64,000 bases of DNA from Acidobacteriaceae bacterium (GTDB lineage: Bacteria > Acidobacteriota > Terriglobia > Terriglobales > Acidobacteriaceae): positions 77,028-141,027 of the forward strand of contig PLSM01000188.1 of the NCBI GenBank assembly GCA_003165075.1. The letters are read 5' to 3'. The notes below the pieces were generated by a model. The model was given only the letters and a program-made list of their open reading frames with translations, had not been told where the DNA came from and searched no databases. Below, piece after piece: positions 1 to 7,444 of this stretch. Every line of letters begins with the position of its first letter. The first letter of the stretch is position 1. The position numbers were made by a program, and so were the translations under genes.

Positions 1-432
1 ATTTCTCGCAACATCCACGTTGTTTGCTGAGCGATTGTAGAAGAAGTGTCCGTTGTCCCAACGGCCGCCTTCATAGCCTTCGCCAGAGTAACCAAAGCCG
101 TAGTTAATGCCGCCATAGAAGCCAACCTCAGGGCCCCAATAGCCTTCATTGAAGCGATAGCCGCCATCTCCCCAGCCCCAATAGCCTGGGGTCCAGAGGA
201 AACCCTCTTCCGGCGCCATTACCCACTCCCCGTCCACCCAGTAGTAGTCGGAGATGCTGTCGTCATATGCCCAGTAGCCAGGAGTCCAAAGATAGCCGTC
301 TCCCGGGCAAACTGGCTGGTCGTAGACGGGCAGAGCAGGCGGGCCCACTGAGATGGATACGCTAACCTGCCCGAACAGGGTGACCGGTATGGCCAATGCT
401 AGAAACGCTAATAGAATCCGGATCGTGCGCAT
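1..432 (-). CDS. secreted aromatic-repeat (YXWGXW/WXXGXW-like) protein, 3' end outside window
   Basis: The frame is open from an ATG at 432 to the window edge (144 codons), so the C-terminus is missing. Residues 1-22 form a signal peptide (short basic start, hydrophobic stretch, cleavage near LFGQ). The mature part carries repeats of the type YLWTPGYWAY, YYWVDGEW and FLWTPGYWGW, then a Gly/Tyr-rich stretch. This pattern fits the short secreted YXWGXW-repeat proteins common in Proteobacteria and Acidobacteria, whose molecular role is unknown; an envelope or extracellular location follows from the signal peptide. The gene is absent from simple stop-to-stop ORF lists because no stop lies in the window. 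Confidence 0.75.
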   Translation of the reverse strand, partial: MRTIRILLAFLALAIPVTLFGQVSVSISVGPPALPVYDQPVCPGDGYLWTPGYWAYDDSISDYYWVDGEWVMAPEEGFLWTPGYWGWGDGGYRFNEGYWGPEVGFYGGINYGFGYSGEGYEGGRWDNGHFFYNRSANNVDVARN

Positions 433-640
433 AGGAATCCTTTTTACCAATCATCCTTCGATTACTCGCCTACGCAATACCAATTTGAGCTGCGAGGACT
501 GAAAGGTAGCGTATTACACGCCATCGTCAAGCCTTCCACAGATCACAAGCCGAGTCTGTGTACTAATGCTCATCTCTCGTATATGTTGCGACGGAATCCA
601 AGATTGGCCTGGAGTACTGCCTCATGCTAAAGAACCTGCT

Positions 641-1924
641 CTACACCACAAACATCGCAACGCCAGCAACGAACATGGCCGTTGTGGCGATAGCCACGAC
701 AGCCCAACCCAGGCGAGAGCTCGGTTGGCCCTGCATCAATTTCTTGTCCGCCGCAACAATGAGGATTGCAACAAGAAGAAAAGGTGCCAGCAGTCCATTA
801 ATGACAGCCGTCCAGTAGAGCGCTTTCACGGGGTTGATACCAATAAAGTCCAACCCCACGCCTACTCCCGTTGAGACCAATATCAAAGCGTAAAACCAGC
901 GTGCCTGCCTCAATTTCTTGTTCAGGCCTTGGCGCCAGCCAAGTGTCTCGGCGAAAGCGTATGCGGCTGATCCTGCCAGTGTAGGGATAGCCAGAAATCC
1001 AACGCCGACAATACCCAAAGTGAAAAGCATCGCAGCAAAATTGCCCGCAAAGGGCCGAAGAGCCTCAGCCGCCTGCCGGGAGGTCTCGATGTTCGTGATG
1101 CCGTGCCGATTAAGGGTGATGGCTGTGGTCAGAATGATAAAGAACATGACCATGTTCGAGAAGAATGCACCAACGCCCACATCTACATTTCTAAAATCCA
1201 GCTCCTCAGATGTGGCTCCTTTCCGCAGGGCAAGCGTACTCTGCCCTGCCGATTTCTCCTCTTCCACTTCTTGGCTTGTCTGCCAGAAGAACAGATAGGG
1301 GCTAATAGTGGTGCCGAGAATCGCCACCAGTGTTGCCCATTCATTTCTCGTGTGCGGCATCGAAGGCATCAGAGTGTCGCGCAACACTTGCCCCCAGTCA
1401 GCTCCCACCACAAAAGCAGTAATGGGGTAAGCAAAGAGCACAAGGACCAGCCATTTGAGCACGTTCGCGATTTGGTTATATTGGAGCCGGACCGTTGCCC
1501 ACGAAATAAGAAGTGCGAACACCACCACAAACCAGTGAGAATTGATCCCTGACAGCATCGCAGCCGCATCTGCCATGCCCGCGAGATCTGCCGCAATGTT
1601 GATCGTATTTGCAGCCAGCAGGGCAATGACGAAGGTCAGCAAAAGCCATCTCGGAAAGCGTTGTTTGAAATTCCCGGCCAGGCCCTGTCCTGTCACCTTG
1701 CCGATGCGGGCGCACATGATTTGAACGGCAGCCATCAGCGGCCATGTAAACAGTGCGGTCCAAAGGAGCTTGCTTCCGAGCTGTGCGCCAGCGACAGAAT
1801 ATGTGGCGATGCCTGAGGGATCGTCATCTGCAGCCCCGGTAATTAACCCAGGCCCGAGCGACCTTAGCAGAGATCGAACCCATCGAGATGGTGCGAGCAT
1901 CGGCACGGATAGAAAGATGAGCAC
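641..1924 (-). CDS. NRAMP-family divalent metal transporter, atypical metal site
   Basis: A 427-residue polytopic membrane protein with about eleven hydrophobic segments, as in NRAMP transporters (proton-coupled Mn2+/Fe2+ uptake, inner membrane). The TM1 signature, normally DPGN, reads DPSG at residues 35-38. The TM6 unwound segment, normally containing MPH, reads TISPY at 206-210, so the metal-selective Met is absent. Known NRAMP relatives that lack this Met include the NRMT group, which moves Mg2+; substrate assignment is therefore open. The listed start is GTG at 1924 with GGAG abutting it; an ATG at 1900 is an alternative. It is monocistronic here. A cytosolic loop rich in Glu/Ser (near 217-245) follows TM6. 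Confidence 0.85.
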   Translation of the reverse strand: MLIFLSVPMLAPSRWVRSLLRSLGPGLITGAADDDPSGIATYSVAGAQLGSKLLWTALFTWPLMAAVQIMCARIGKVTGQGLAGNFKQRFPRWLLLTFVIALLAANTINIAADLAGMADAAAMLSGINSHWFVVVFALLISWATVRLQYNQIANVLKWLVLVLFAYPITAFVVGADWGQVLRDTLMPSMPHTRNEWATLVAILGTTISPYLFFWQTSQEVEEEKSAGQSTLALRKGATSEELDFRNVDVGVGAFFSNMVMFFIILTTAITLNRHGITNIETSRQAAEALRPFAGNFAAMLFTLGIVGVGFLAIPTLAGSAAYAFAETLGWRQGLNKKLRQARWFYALILVSTGVGVGLDFIGINPVKALYWTAVINGLLAPFLLVAILIVAADKKLMQGQPSSRLGWAVVAIATTAMFVAGVAMFVV

Positions 1925-2088
1925 TCCGTTTGAACAAGGGTAGCGCGAAGCGCACAGACCAATGTCAGTCTTTACTCAAGAGCCGTTTCTGCCATGGACC
2001 CGAATGCGTGCGAAGCAACGAACCGGCACAGGAGATAAGCACAACGCCAGTACAAGAAGACACCAGGCAAACGCGATTTGTAGAGTTG

Positions 2089-2610
2089 TCACAGGGTTCT
2101 ATTCTCCAAACTTCGTGATGAAATCAGCATTTCTTTGAGCGCTGGCATGGCGGCGAGATGCGGGTAGAACATGGCTGATTGCCGAGGTGAACGCGTCCGC
2201 TGTGGCGCGATAGGAATCAACTCCGCATGATCAGCTAGAGGCAGGAACGCGCCCTTCTGAATGCGGTAGGTATAGACATTTATCCTGGCCAGAAAGAACC
2301 ATGGATATTGTGTCAAATCAATATTCGTCACTTCCACGGCATTAAAGTGTTCACTAATGCCGCGAAGCGCCAGCTTGAGCGCGCTCGCGATCGCCTCCTG
2401 CGATGTCTCTCCGATACCGCTTCTCCGCGATCCATCGCCGATCTTTATGAAGTTCCATCCTCGTCTCAAAATTCTCTCTTCCAGATGGAGGGCATCCACT
2501 GACCTCGAGAAGCTCCAGCCTTCGCGGAATTCATCCGTCGCCAGCCTGAGGCCCTCGGGCAGTTCAATTCGTACACGTAAAAGTAGGTTTAGTTCAGCGA
2601 TGGTGCGCAT
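2089..2610 (-). CDS. conserved hypothetical protein
   Basis: A 173-residue soluble protein without signal peptide or membrane segment. I do not recognise a named domain. The N-terminal two thirds alternate short beta-like and helical stretches (for example LLLRVRIELPEG and EERILRRGWNFIKIGDG), and the C-terminal third contains a Pro/Arg patch and MPALKEMLISSRSLE. The ATG at 2610 is preceded by AGAAAGAG as a plausible ribosome site. It lies downstream of the response regulator on the same strand, about 60 bases beyond the end of the regulator's out-of-frame tail, so cotranscription is possible. Confidence 0.6.
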   Translation of the reverse strand: MRTIAELNLLLRVRIELPEGLRLATDEFREGWSFSRSVDALHLEERILRRGWNFIKIGDGSRRSGIGETSQEAIASALKLALRGISEHFNAVEVTNIDLTQYPWFFLARINVYTYRIQKGAFLPLADHAELIPIAPQRTRSPRQSAMFYPHLAAMPALKEMLISSRSLENRTL

Positions 2611-2669
2611 CTGTCGGACTCTTTCTTGTTGCGTTTATTTGCTGAGCGAGGGTGCGCCGTGTGCCCGGC

Positions 2670-2855
2670 TTATCGCACAGATTCCATGCCGAAATGACCT
2701 TGGTTCTGTTTGGCCTGAGGTTCGGCGATTGCGTACTGAACCGAACTTCCGCAACAGATGCAATACACTTCCCCCGCGGGGAGGCCGGCACCTTCAAGAG
2801 TCACTGGGAGGGTGTCCAGACACTCCGGGCAGGCAATCGCAACCTGCGCTTTCCC
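2670..2855 (-). CDS. -1 frame continuation of the response regulator: CPEC/CxxC Cys-rich tail
   Basis: Reading one base back from codon 146 of the regulator (GGA AAG becoming GGG AAA) gives GKAQVAIACPECLDTLPVT and then YCICCGSSVQYAIAEPQ, ending at TAA 2670. It has about 58 residues with paired cysteines, CPEC and CICC, of a zinc-ribbon kind. I recall comparable CPECL...C..C tails fused behind receiver domains in acidobacterial regulators, so this is probably the authentic C-terminus. It has no plausible start of its own. It could be joined to the receiver by -1 ribosomal slippage or be separated by a one-base deletion or sequencing error. Confidence 0.6.
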   Translation of the reverse strand, partial: GKAQVAIACPECLDTLPVTLEGAGLPAGEVYCICCGSSVQYAIAEPQAKQNQGHFGMESVR

Positions 2856-3289
2856 TGGGGGTCGATCCCGTTGCGCTCATTCCAGACGGGCGGCTTGGTG
2901 CAATCAGGTACGGAAGTGCGCCGTTTCATTTGAGGTAGCGCCCTGAAGATTTGCAGTAGCGCGCTCATACTGCTGCCCTTCTGGTAGAAGGCGTCCGCGG
3001 GAATGCCCGAGGGCACCTCTTTTCCTGAAAAGGAGCCGCTCATGAGGATGACCTGGATTGCTGGGTACCGGCGTCGGACTACCGAAAGCAGTTCGAATCC
3101 GGACATGCCCGGCATGTTGAGATCGGAAAGGAGGATCTCGGGGATGTCTTGGCGGATCTCGCGCAAAGCGGAAAAGCCATCCTCGGCAGAACGTACTCGG
3201 TACCCAAGCTCACCAAGCACGAGCGACAAGATCGTCCGAATAGACGGCTTATCGTCGACGATGAGAACTCTTGCTCTCGTGCCGGGCAT
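2801..3289 (-). CDS. CheY-like response regulator, zero-frame product with abnormal tail
   Basis: Residues 5-120 are a receiver domain: acidic pair D12/D13, phospho-acceptor D56 (in SDLNMPG), switch Ser S84 and conserved K104. Such single-domain regulators accept phosphate from a histidine kinase; none is adjacent. After the receiver, residues 120-147 run into a normal-looking linker, but from codon 147 the zero frame gives a basic, unlikely tail ending at TGA 2801. In the -1 frame the sequence instead continues into a Cys-rich domain (see 2670-2855). The junction is a GGGAAAG heptamer at 2849-2855 in the X XXY YYZ phase. This is therefore either a frameshifted gene or one using programmed -1 frameshifting. 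Confidence 0.85.
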   Translation of the reverse strand: MPGTRARVLIVDDKPSIRTILSLVLGELGYRVRSAEDGFSALREIRQDIPEILLSDLNMPGMSGFELLSVVRRRYPAIQVILMSGSFSGKEVPSGIPADAFYQKGSSMSALLQIFRALPQMKRRTSVPDCTKPPVWNERNGIDPQGKRRLRLPARSVWTPSQ

Positions 3290-3552
3290 CCCTCACCTCT
3301 CCTGAAAAACTGATTTAGGAATTGAAGTGAGTGTTCCATGGCGCAAACCGGTGTGCTGTTCAATTTTGCACAACCCCGCCCGACCTCCATCGGCCGGTGT
3401 CGGGCTATACGCTTTGATCGGTCGTGGCCCCTCACCTAGAGCGTTATTGCTCAGACCTTCCCCGGCAATCGCCCTAAGGTGAGAAGTACCTTGTGCGCCT
3501 CAGTGCGCGGAAAGCAAATGACGCTGCGCATAGGTAGAAAATGGTGAGATGC

Positions 3553-4242
3553 ATGAAGAAAGTTATGACGTTTGTGGCAATACTCAGTTTGAGTAGCATC
3601 GGCTGGGCCGGAACAAATCGCGAAGCGACAAACGACCGATTGGATCATGCAGGCCGGGTCCTGCACGAGATCATGGCCGCGCCAGACAGTGGCATTCCGG
3701 AAGAAGTTCTGGAACACGCGAAGTGCGTCGCCGTTGTACCCCATCTCCTCAAGGGAGGATTCGTCTTCGGCGGGGAAAATGGCCGAGGTGTGGCCACATG
3801 CAGAACCGCTGAAGGCTGGAGCGGGCCAGTGTTCTTTGCCATTACGGGCGGAAGCTGGGGCTTGCAGATCGGCATCGAGGGCGTAGACCTGGTCATGATT
3901 ATTCAAAATGACCGGGGAATGAGGCAGTTGCTCTCAAGCAAGTTCGAGCTCGGCGCGGATGCTTCCGCGGCAGCCGGACCGGTAGGTCGCCATGCCTCAG
4001 CCGATACCGATTGGAAAATGGATGCCGAGATCCTCACTTATTCACGCGCCAGGGGCGCCTTTGCCGGCCTGACTTTGAACGGCGCTTCGATTCGCCGCGA
4101 CGACGATTCCACTGAGGCTATCTACGGCCATGACGTCTCCAATGGCCGAATTCTGCGCGGCGAGGTGGCCGCACCCGCTTCGGCGCAATCGTTCCTCGAT
4201 GCAGTAAGGAACGCAAAGGCACAGGCTGTTGCTTCGAATTAG
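3553..4242 (+). CDS. secreted SYLF (Ysc84/DUF500) domain lipid-binding protein
   Basis: From MKKVMTF (start chosen at 3553; an upstream in-frame ATG at 3541 would spoil the signal peptide) residues 1-19 are a signal peptide cut near GWAG. The rest is a SYLF domain: CVAVVPHLLKGGFVFGGENGRGV, then GGSWGLQIGIEGVDLVMII and the long ASAAAGPVGRHAS segment, ending with SFLDAVRNA. Bacterial members are periplasmic or envelope proteins; eukaryotic relatives bind phosphoinositides, but the bacterial ligand is not settled. The length (229 residues) is standard. It diverges from the response regulator across a 260-base gap and is followed by a strong hairpin. Confidence 0.85.
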   Translation: MKKVMTFVAILSLSSIGWAGTNREATNDRLDHAGRVLHEIMAAPDSGIPEEVLEHAKCVAVVPHLLKGGFVFGGENGRGVATCRTAEGWSGPVFFAITGGSWGLQIGIEGVDLVMIIQNDRGMRQLLSSKFELGADASAAAGPVGRHASADTDWKMDAEILTYSRARGAFAGLTLNGASIRRDDDSTEAIYGHDVSNGRILRGEVAAPASAQSFLDAVRNAKAQAVASN

Positions 4243-4261
4243 CAACCGGCTTTGATCGCAA

Positions 4262-4302
4262 TGTTGGCGCCCTGGGAAGCCTTCAGGTCCCGGGCGCCAA
4301 CA
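4262..4302 (+). terminator. hairpin after SYLF gene
   Basis: An 11-bp perfect inverted repeat (TGTTGGCGCCC at 4262-4272 and GGGCGCCAACA at 4292-4302) encloses a 19-base loop, 20 bases past the SYLF stop. There is no U-tract after it, so it may be a Rho-dependent or RNA-stabilising hairpin and not a classical intrinsic terminator. Confidence 0.5.
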
Positions 4303-4641
4303 ATGCGCCGAATTGCCGTGAATGCGGGGAGAGGGATTCGAATCGCCGATCTCTACTGACTCTAAACAAGTTCTTCAAAACGCTAGGCGCTCAAGACTGT
4401 CAAAACGCAGGAAACGCGGTTTTTGAGTACGCCACAAGTACACGGGTTTTGCTACGCGGAATTCAGCCGCTGTCATTTTGACTCACCAACGCGAAGCCGG
4501 CAGATATCCGACTTCACGGGTAGCTCATTCTTGATTAAGCATGGCTGGTGTGTCGAGAGTCAGAAGGCAAAGGGCTGAAGGTCGGCCAATGCCGGCGAGA
4601 ACAAAGGATTGATCCAATCGCTCTCACATGAACGTTCCCTC
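4303..4641. other. gene-free stretch holding a tRNA 3'-end fragment
   Basis: There is no credible gene. At 4324-4347 the minus strand reads as the T-arm plus acceptor end of a tRNA (GATTCGAATC loop region followed by CCCTCTCCCCGC). It shares GGAGAGGGATTCGAA with the intact tRNA-Ser at 6651. Nothing upstream folds as the rest of a tRNA. Such isolated 3' ends are typical scars of integrase-mediated insertion, so this may be an old attachment-site remnant. The remaining sequence to 4641 has no recognisable element. Confidence 0.4.
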
Positions 4642-6009
4642 TCAGATCATCTCCAGGACAAGAAGATTCCAGTCTATGAATCCCTTGTGGCTCAGTGCTG
4701 CCCCGGTATCCGGATGGTAGTACTCATTTAATGAGCCGTTTGCCTCAAGGTCCCTCGACAGCAGAAGCAGAGTCTTGTCGGCCAGCACATCTGCTTCTTT
4801 CTTGTATCCATACCGCTGCAAAGCCTTCCATACGAAGTAGTTCACGAGGATCCACACTGGCCCAAGCCAGTTGCTTGGGTTGGAACTAAACTCCAGCGAG
4901 TACATGGTCTCTCGGGCCGAAAGTGACCTGGCGCCCCATCGCGCGCAGAGGCGGTCGTCCGCGAGATAATTTGTGGTAACCAGTTTCTCCGCGTTCTGTT
5001 GAGGTGCGATGCCGCACCAGAGCGGCAGGAAGCCGGTGAACATCTGGATCCTCATCGGCATGCATCTCCAAGACATGTCCATTCCTCGCGGCACCTTTAG
5101 GATAAGCTCAGCTCGTCGATCGACACACTGAACATCGACGGTGTAGTAGTAACTATCCCTGGGATCCCAGCAGAACGTGTGGATCCGCTGCGCCAACTCT
5201 TCTGCCTGGCTTGAAAGCCGATGACGATCCGCCAAGCGTCCAAGCCGTCGTGCGAGTTCCGCCGACGCTAGAAGATCCTGGTAGAACAAGCAATTGAGGA
5301 GCAAGTTTGCGGAGGAAAAGAAAGGCCGGCCAAATGTGGTTGGGTCATTGTCATCACCGATTGCGACATCATCGCCCCACACCAGCAGGCCAGTCGAGGA
5401 AGAGTTGTGCCTTGTCCAGGAATCGTAGAAACGCAGAATCGAATCGAAATGCGGCTCCAACCAGTTCGCTTCTCCGCGCTGGTTGCAGGCGAGCAGCCCA
5501 AGTTGGCCGAACACAGGCTTGGCTTGATTTCTCGAGGTCGAGTTCTTGCCCTGGATTCCGAGGGGGTCCGGGTCGTCTGCGGTCATCATGATTGGAATCT
5601 GCCCACCCGGTGAAGCATGCTCAAGAAAGTTCAACAGGCTGCCCGAGACGTGATCGCAGAGCTTTTGTTTAAGTGACTCATCGTGTTGCAGCGCGGCCAG
5701 ACGAAACAGCCCCTGGCTGGTCCAAAGTGTGTCCCAGTCCCAGAGGTTCGTTGAGTAGGTGTTGCCAGGCAGGGCGGGCGCGACGCTGGGGTGCTTCAGG
5801 ATTCCATCGGGAGCCCGCAGTAGCAGCGGCGCCTTCGCTCCGAAATAGCGGAGTAGTGCATCTGCGTGTTGACGGCGTTCATCACCCGAGAGAAGTACCG
5901 CGTTACTGGCGGCGGTGCTTTGGCGCTGTTCGTTGCGAGCTTTCACGATGGAGGCGGCACTTGAAGCGGCCAATCCAGCTAAAACGTCACGTCTGGAAAT
6001 AGGGGTCAT
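4642..6009 (-). CDS. Tat-exported GH63-like (alpha/alpha)6 glycoside hydrolase
   Basis: A 455-residue protein starting with a Tat-type signal (SRRDVLAGLAASSAAS). The body fits the (alpha/alpha)6 toroid of GH63/mannosylglycerate-hydrolase or trehalase-like enzymes: NLWDWDTLW at 88-96 lies at the position of the family's substrate and catalytic Asp region, GLLVWGDD follows mid-protein, and SNWLGPVWILVNYFVWKAL and NEYYHPDTG near the C-terminus carry the second acidic catalytic candidate. Known relatives hydrolyse alpha-glucosides or mannosylglycerate; the substrate here cannot be read from sequence. It is an isolated gene, exported folded if the Tat motif is used. Length is normal for the small bacterial branch. 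Confidence 0.75.
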   Translation of the reverse strand: MTPISRRDVLAGLAASSAASIVKARNEQRQSTAASNAVLLSGDERRQHADALLRYFGAKAPLLLRAPDGILKHPSVAPALPGNTYSTNLWDWDTLWTSQGLFRLAALQHDESLKQKLCDHVSGSLLNFLEHASPGGQIPIMMTADDPDPLGIQGKNSTSRNQAKPVFGQLGLLACNQRGEANWLEPHFDSILRFYDSWTRHNSSSTGLLVWGDDVAIGDDNDPTTFGRPFFSSANLLLNCLFYQDLLASAELARRLGRLADRHRLSSQAEELAQRIHTFCWDPRDSYYYTVDVQCVDRRAELILKVPRGMDMSWRCMPMRIQMFTGFLPLWCGIAPQQNAEKLVTTNYLADDRLCARWGARSLSARETMYSLEFSSNPSNWLGPVWILVNYFVWKALQRYGYKKEADVLADKTLLLLSRDLEANGSLNEYYHPDTGAALSHKGFIDWNLLVLEMI

Positions 6010-6137
6010 TCCGTCTTTCTGCCTCTTGGGCTTTCATTCAGTTTAGGCTGTTGCCGTTCTCGGTTGGGTCCACACTTGGCCCAATGTGGACTGATTCGCA
6101 TTTGCGATCTGTTGATAGCGATCAGCAGAAAAGTTGC

Positions 6138-6530
6138 CTATCCCGGATGGCTCTTGAACCAATCGCCCTCGGCAACGGCTTTCGGCTTTTCGCCGATGCT
6201 GCGATAAAGGTGGAGCAGGCGAAAGCGCACAGCCCTGCTGGATGGGTATTCCGACTCTGCCTTTGACAGAAGAGAGATCGCGTTGCGCGCCTCTCCCAAC
6301 TGCTCAAGCGCTTCGGCAAGATCGAGCATTGCCTGAAACAGTTGGAAGATGGCTCTCGCGTCGACTGGGGCAAAACGAATTTCGAAGTCGTTCTCAGTTC
6401 GCAAGTGGTGAATGGGATGCAAGGGAAACCCAAGGTGGAAGCTAAGGCAATCTGGTGAGTCACCGTGTTGTCCCGGTTCAGATGGAAATGGAGAAGGCGT
6501 TCTCCCAGTAAGGTAAAGGAGAGAACGCAT
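6138..6530 (-). pseudogene. TPR-protein C-terminal fragment
   Basis: The last about 70 residues look real: LFQAMLDLAEALEQLGEARNAISLL then RAVRFRLLHLYRSIGEKPKA, which is one and a half TPR helical pairs. Upstream of these the frame is Pro/Ser-rich and lacks helical periodicity, and a longer in-frame extension runs into the tRNA-Ser gene and cannot be genuine. I read this as the decayed or truncated 3' end of a larger TPR gene; an ATG exists at 6530 but without a clear ribosome site. It could alternatively be a short genuine protein. Confidence 0.4.
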
Positions 6531-6650
6531 GAAGAAGTTGTGGGAAAGATATGGTTTTCGTGAAATATCTGGCTCTGCCCCTCCCAATCGCGAGGTGGCG
6601 CGAATAAAAGAGAAAAATCTATGTAAACTATGGATTATTAATGACTTATA

Positions 6651-6740
6651 TGGCGGAGGGAGAGGGATTCGAACCCCCGGTACCCTTTCAGGCACAACGG
6701 TTTTCAAGACCGCCGGTATCAACCGCTCACCCATCCCTCC
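6651..6740 (-). tRNA. tRNA-Ser(UGA)
   Basis: The minus strand folds as a 90-base class II tRNA with encoded CCA. The acceptor stem is GGAGGGA/TCCCTCC with discriminator G, the anticodon loop is CTTGAAA (anticodon UGA) between CGGT/ACCG stems, there is a long variable arm, and the T-loop is GTTCGAATC. It reads UCA and related Ser codons. Confidence 0.95.
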
Positions 6741-6925
6741 GCATAGCAGAAGGGCACTCTGTTCACCAGTTTATCGCACCCTTTGGTCCGCCCGTAGCGA
6801 AACCAGAGTGACCGTACCCCGAAGGCAAAGCATTCAAGTCGACGCGACCAACAGGGAGCGACGACTCTTCAGCGGCTCACCAGGCGCACCAACTTCTGTC
6901 CAGTGGATCGCTCTGGCAGAATGTC

Positions 6926-7009
6926 TGGTGCGGAAGGCGGGACTTGAACCCGCAAGCCTTTCGGCGCTAGCTCCTAAGGCTAGTGTGTTTGCCATTTCAC
7001 CACTTCCGC
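6926..7009 (-). tRNA. tRNA-Leu(UAG)
   Basis: The minus strand folds as an 84-base tRNA with encoded CCA: acceptor GCGGAAG/CTTCCGC, discriminator A, anticodon loop CTTAGGA (anticodon UAG) between CTAGC/GCTAG stems, a variable arm and T-loop GTTCAAGTC. It lies 185 bases from tRNA-Ser on the same strand. Confidence 0.95.
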
Positions 7010-7444
7010 ACTCCGCGGCCACGTCGTCTCTTGCCAACGCTGGCCATGGCTAGTCTAGAGGCAAACGTGCGCCGCCTGCAATGTCTCTTTGAATTTCTGA
7101 CGCGCGTCTTCCGGCTCCTGGCTCAAGTCAGGAATCTGCACAATCCCTTGAAAATGCCCTTGCCAAACCTGTCGCGATCGGCCATCACATCGATAAATCT
7201 GAGACCCCCAAAATCACGTTCGCTATTCTGCCATGCCGGGCTCGCCGCTCTTGTCGGCATCCTCTGCCACCCTTGACTTTTGTCTGGTTGGCTTCTACGA
7301 TTTGGATGTCTGTGGTGAAGGAGTTCACCCTTAACCGCTGTCCATCCAAGAGGCCGGACAGATGATGACTCCTGACAGGGAATCCTGTTTCGGAGTCATG
7401 TTCCCGGCGCGATCCCCTAGATAAAACTGAAGGAGTTTGGATCC
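7010..7444. other. gene-free stretch before the antiporter operon
   Basis: No reading frame in this stretch has a convincing start and composition. It holds the upstream region of tRNA-Leu (minus strand) and the leader of the antiporter operon (plus strand); the only clear signal is the AAGGAG ribosome site at 7430-7435. Confidence 0.5.

Noticed and set aside
6531-6734. N-terminal extension of the TPR fragment
   Set aside because: Runs through the tRNA-Ser gene, so it cannot be coding in the normal sense.
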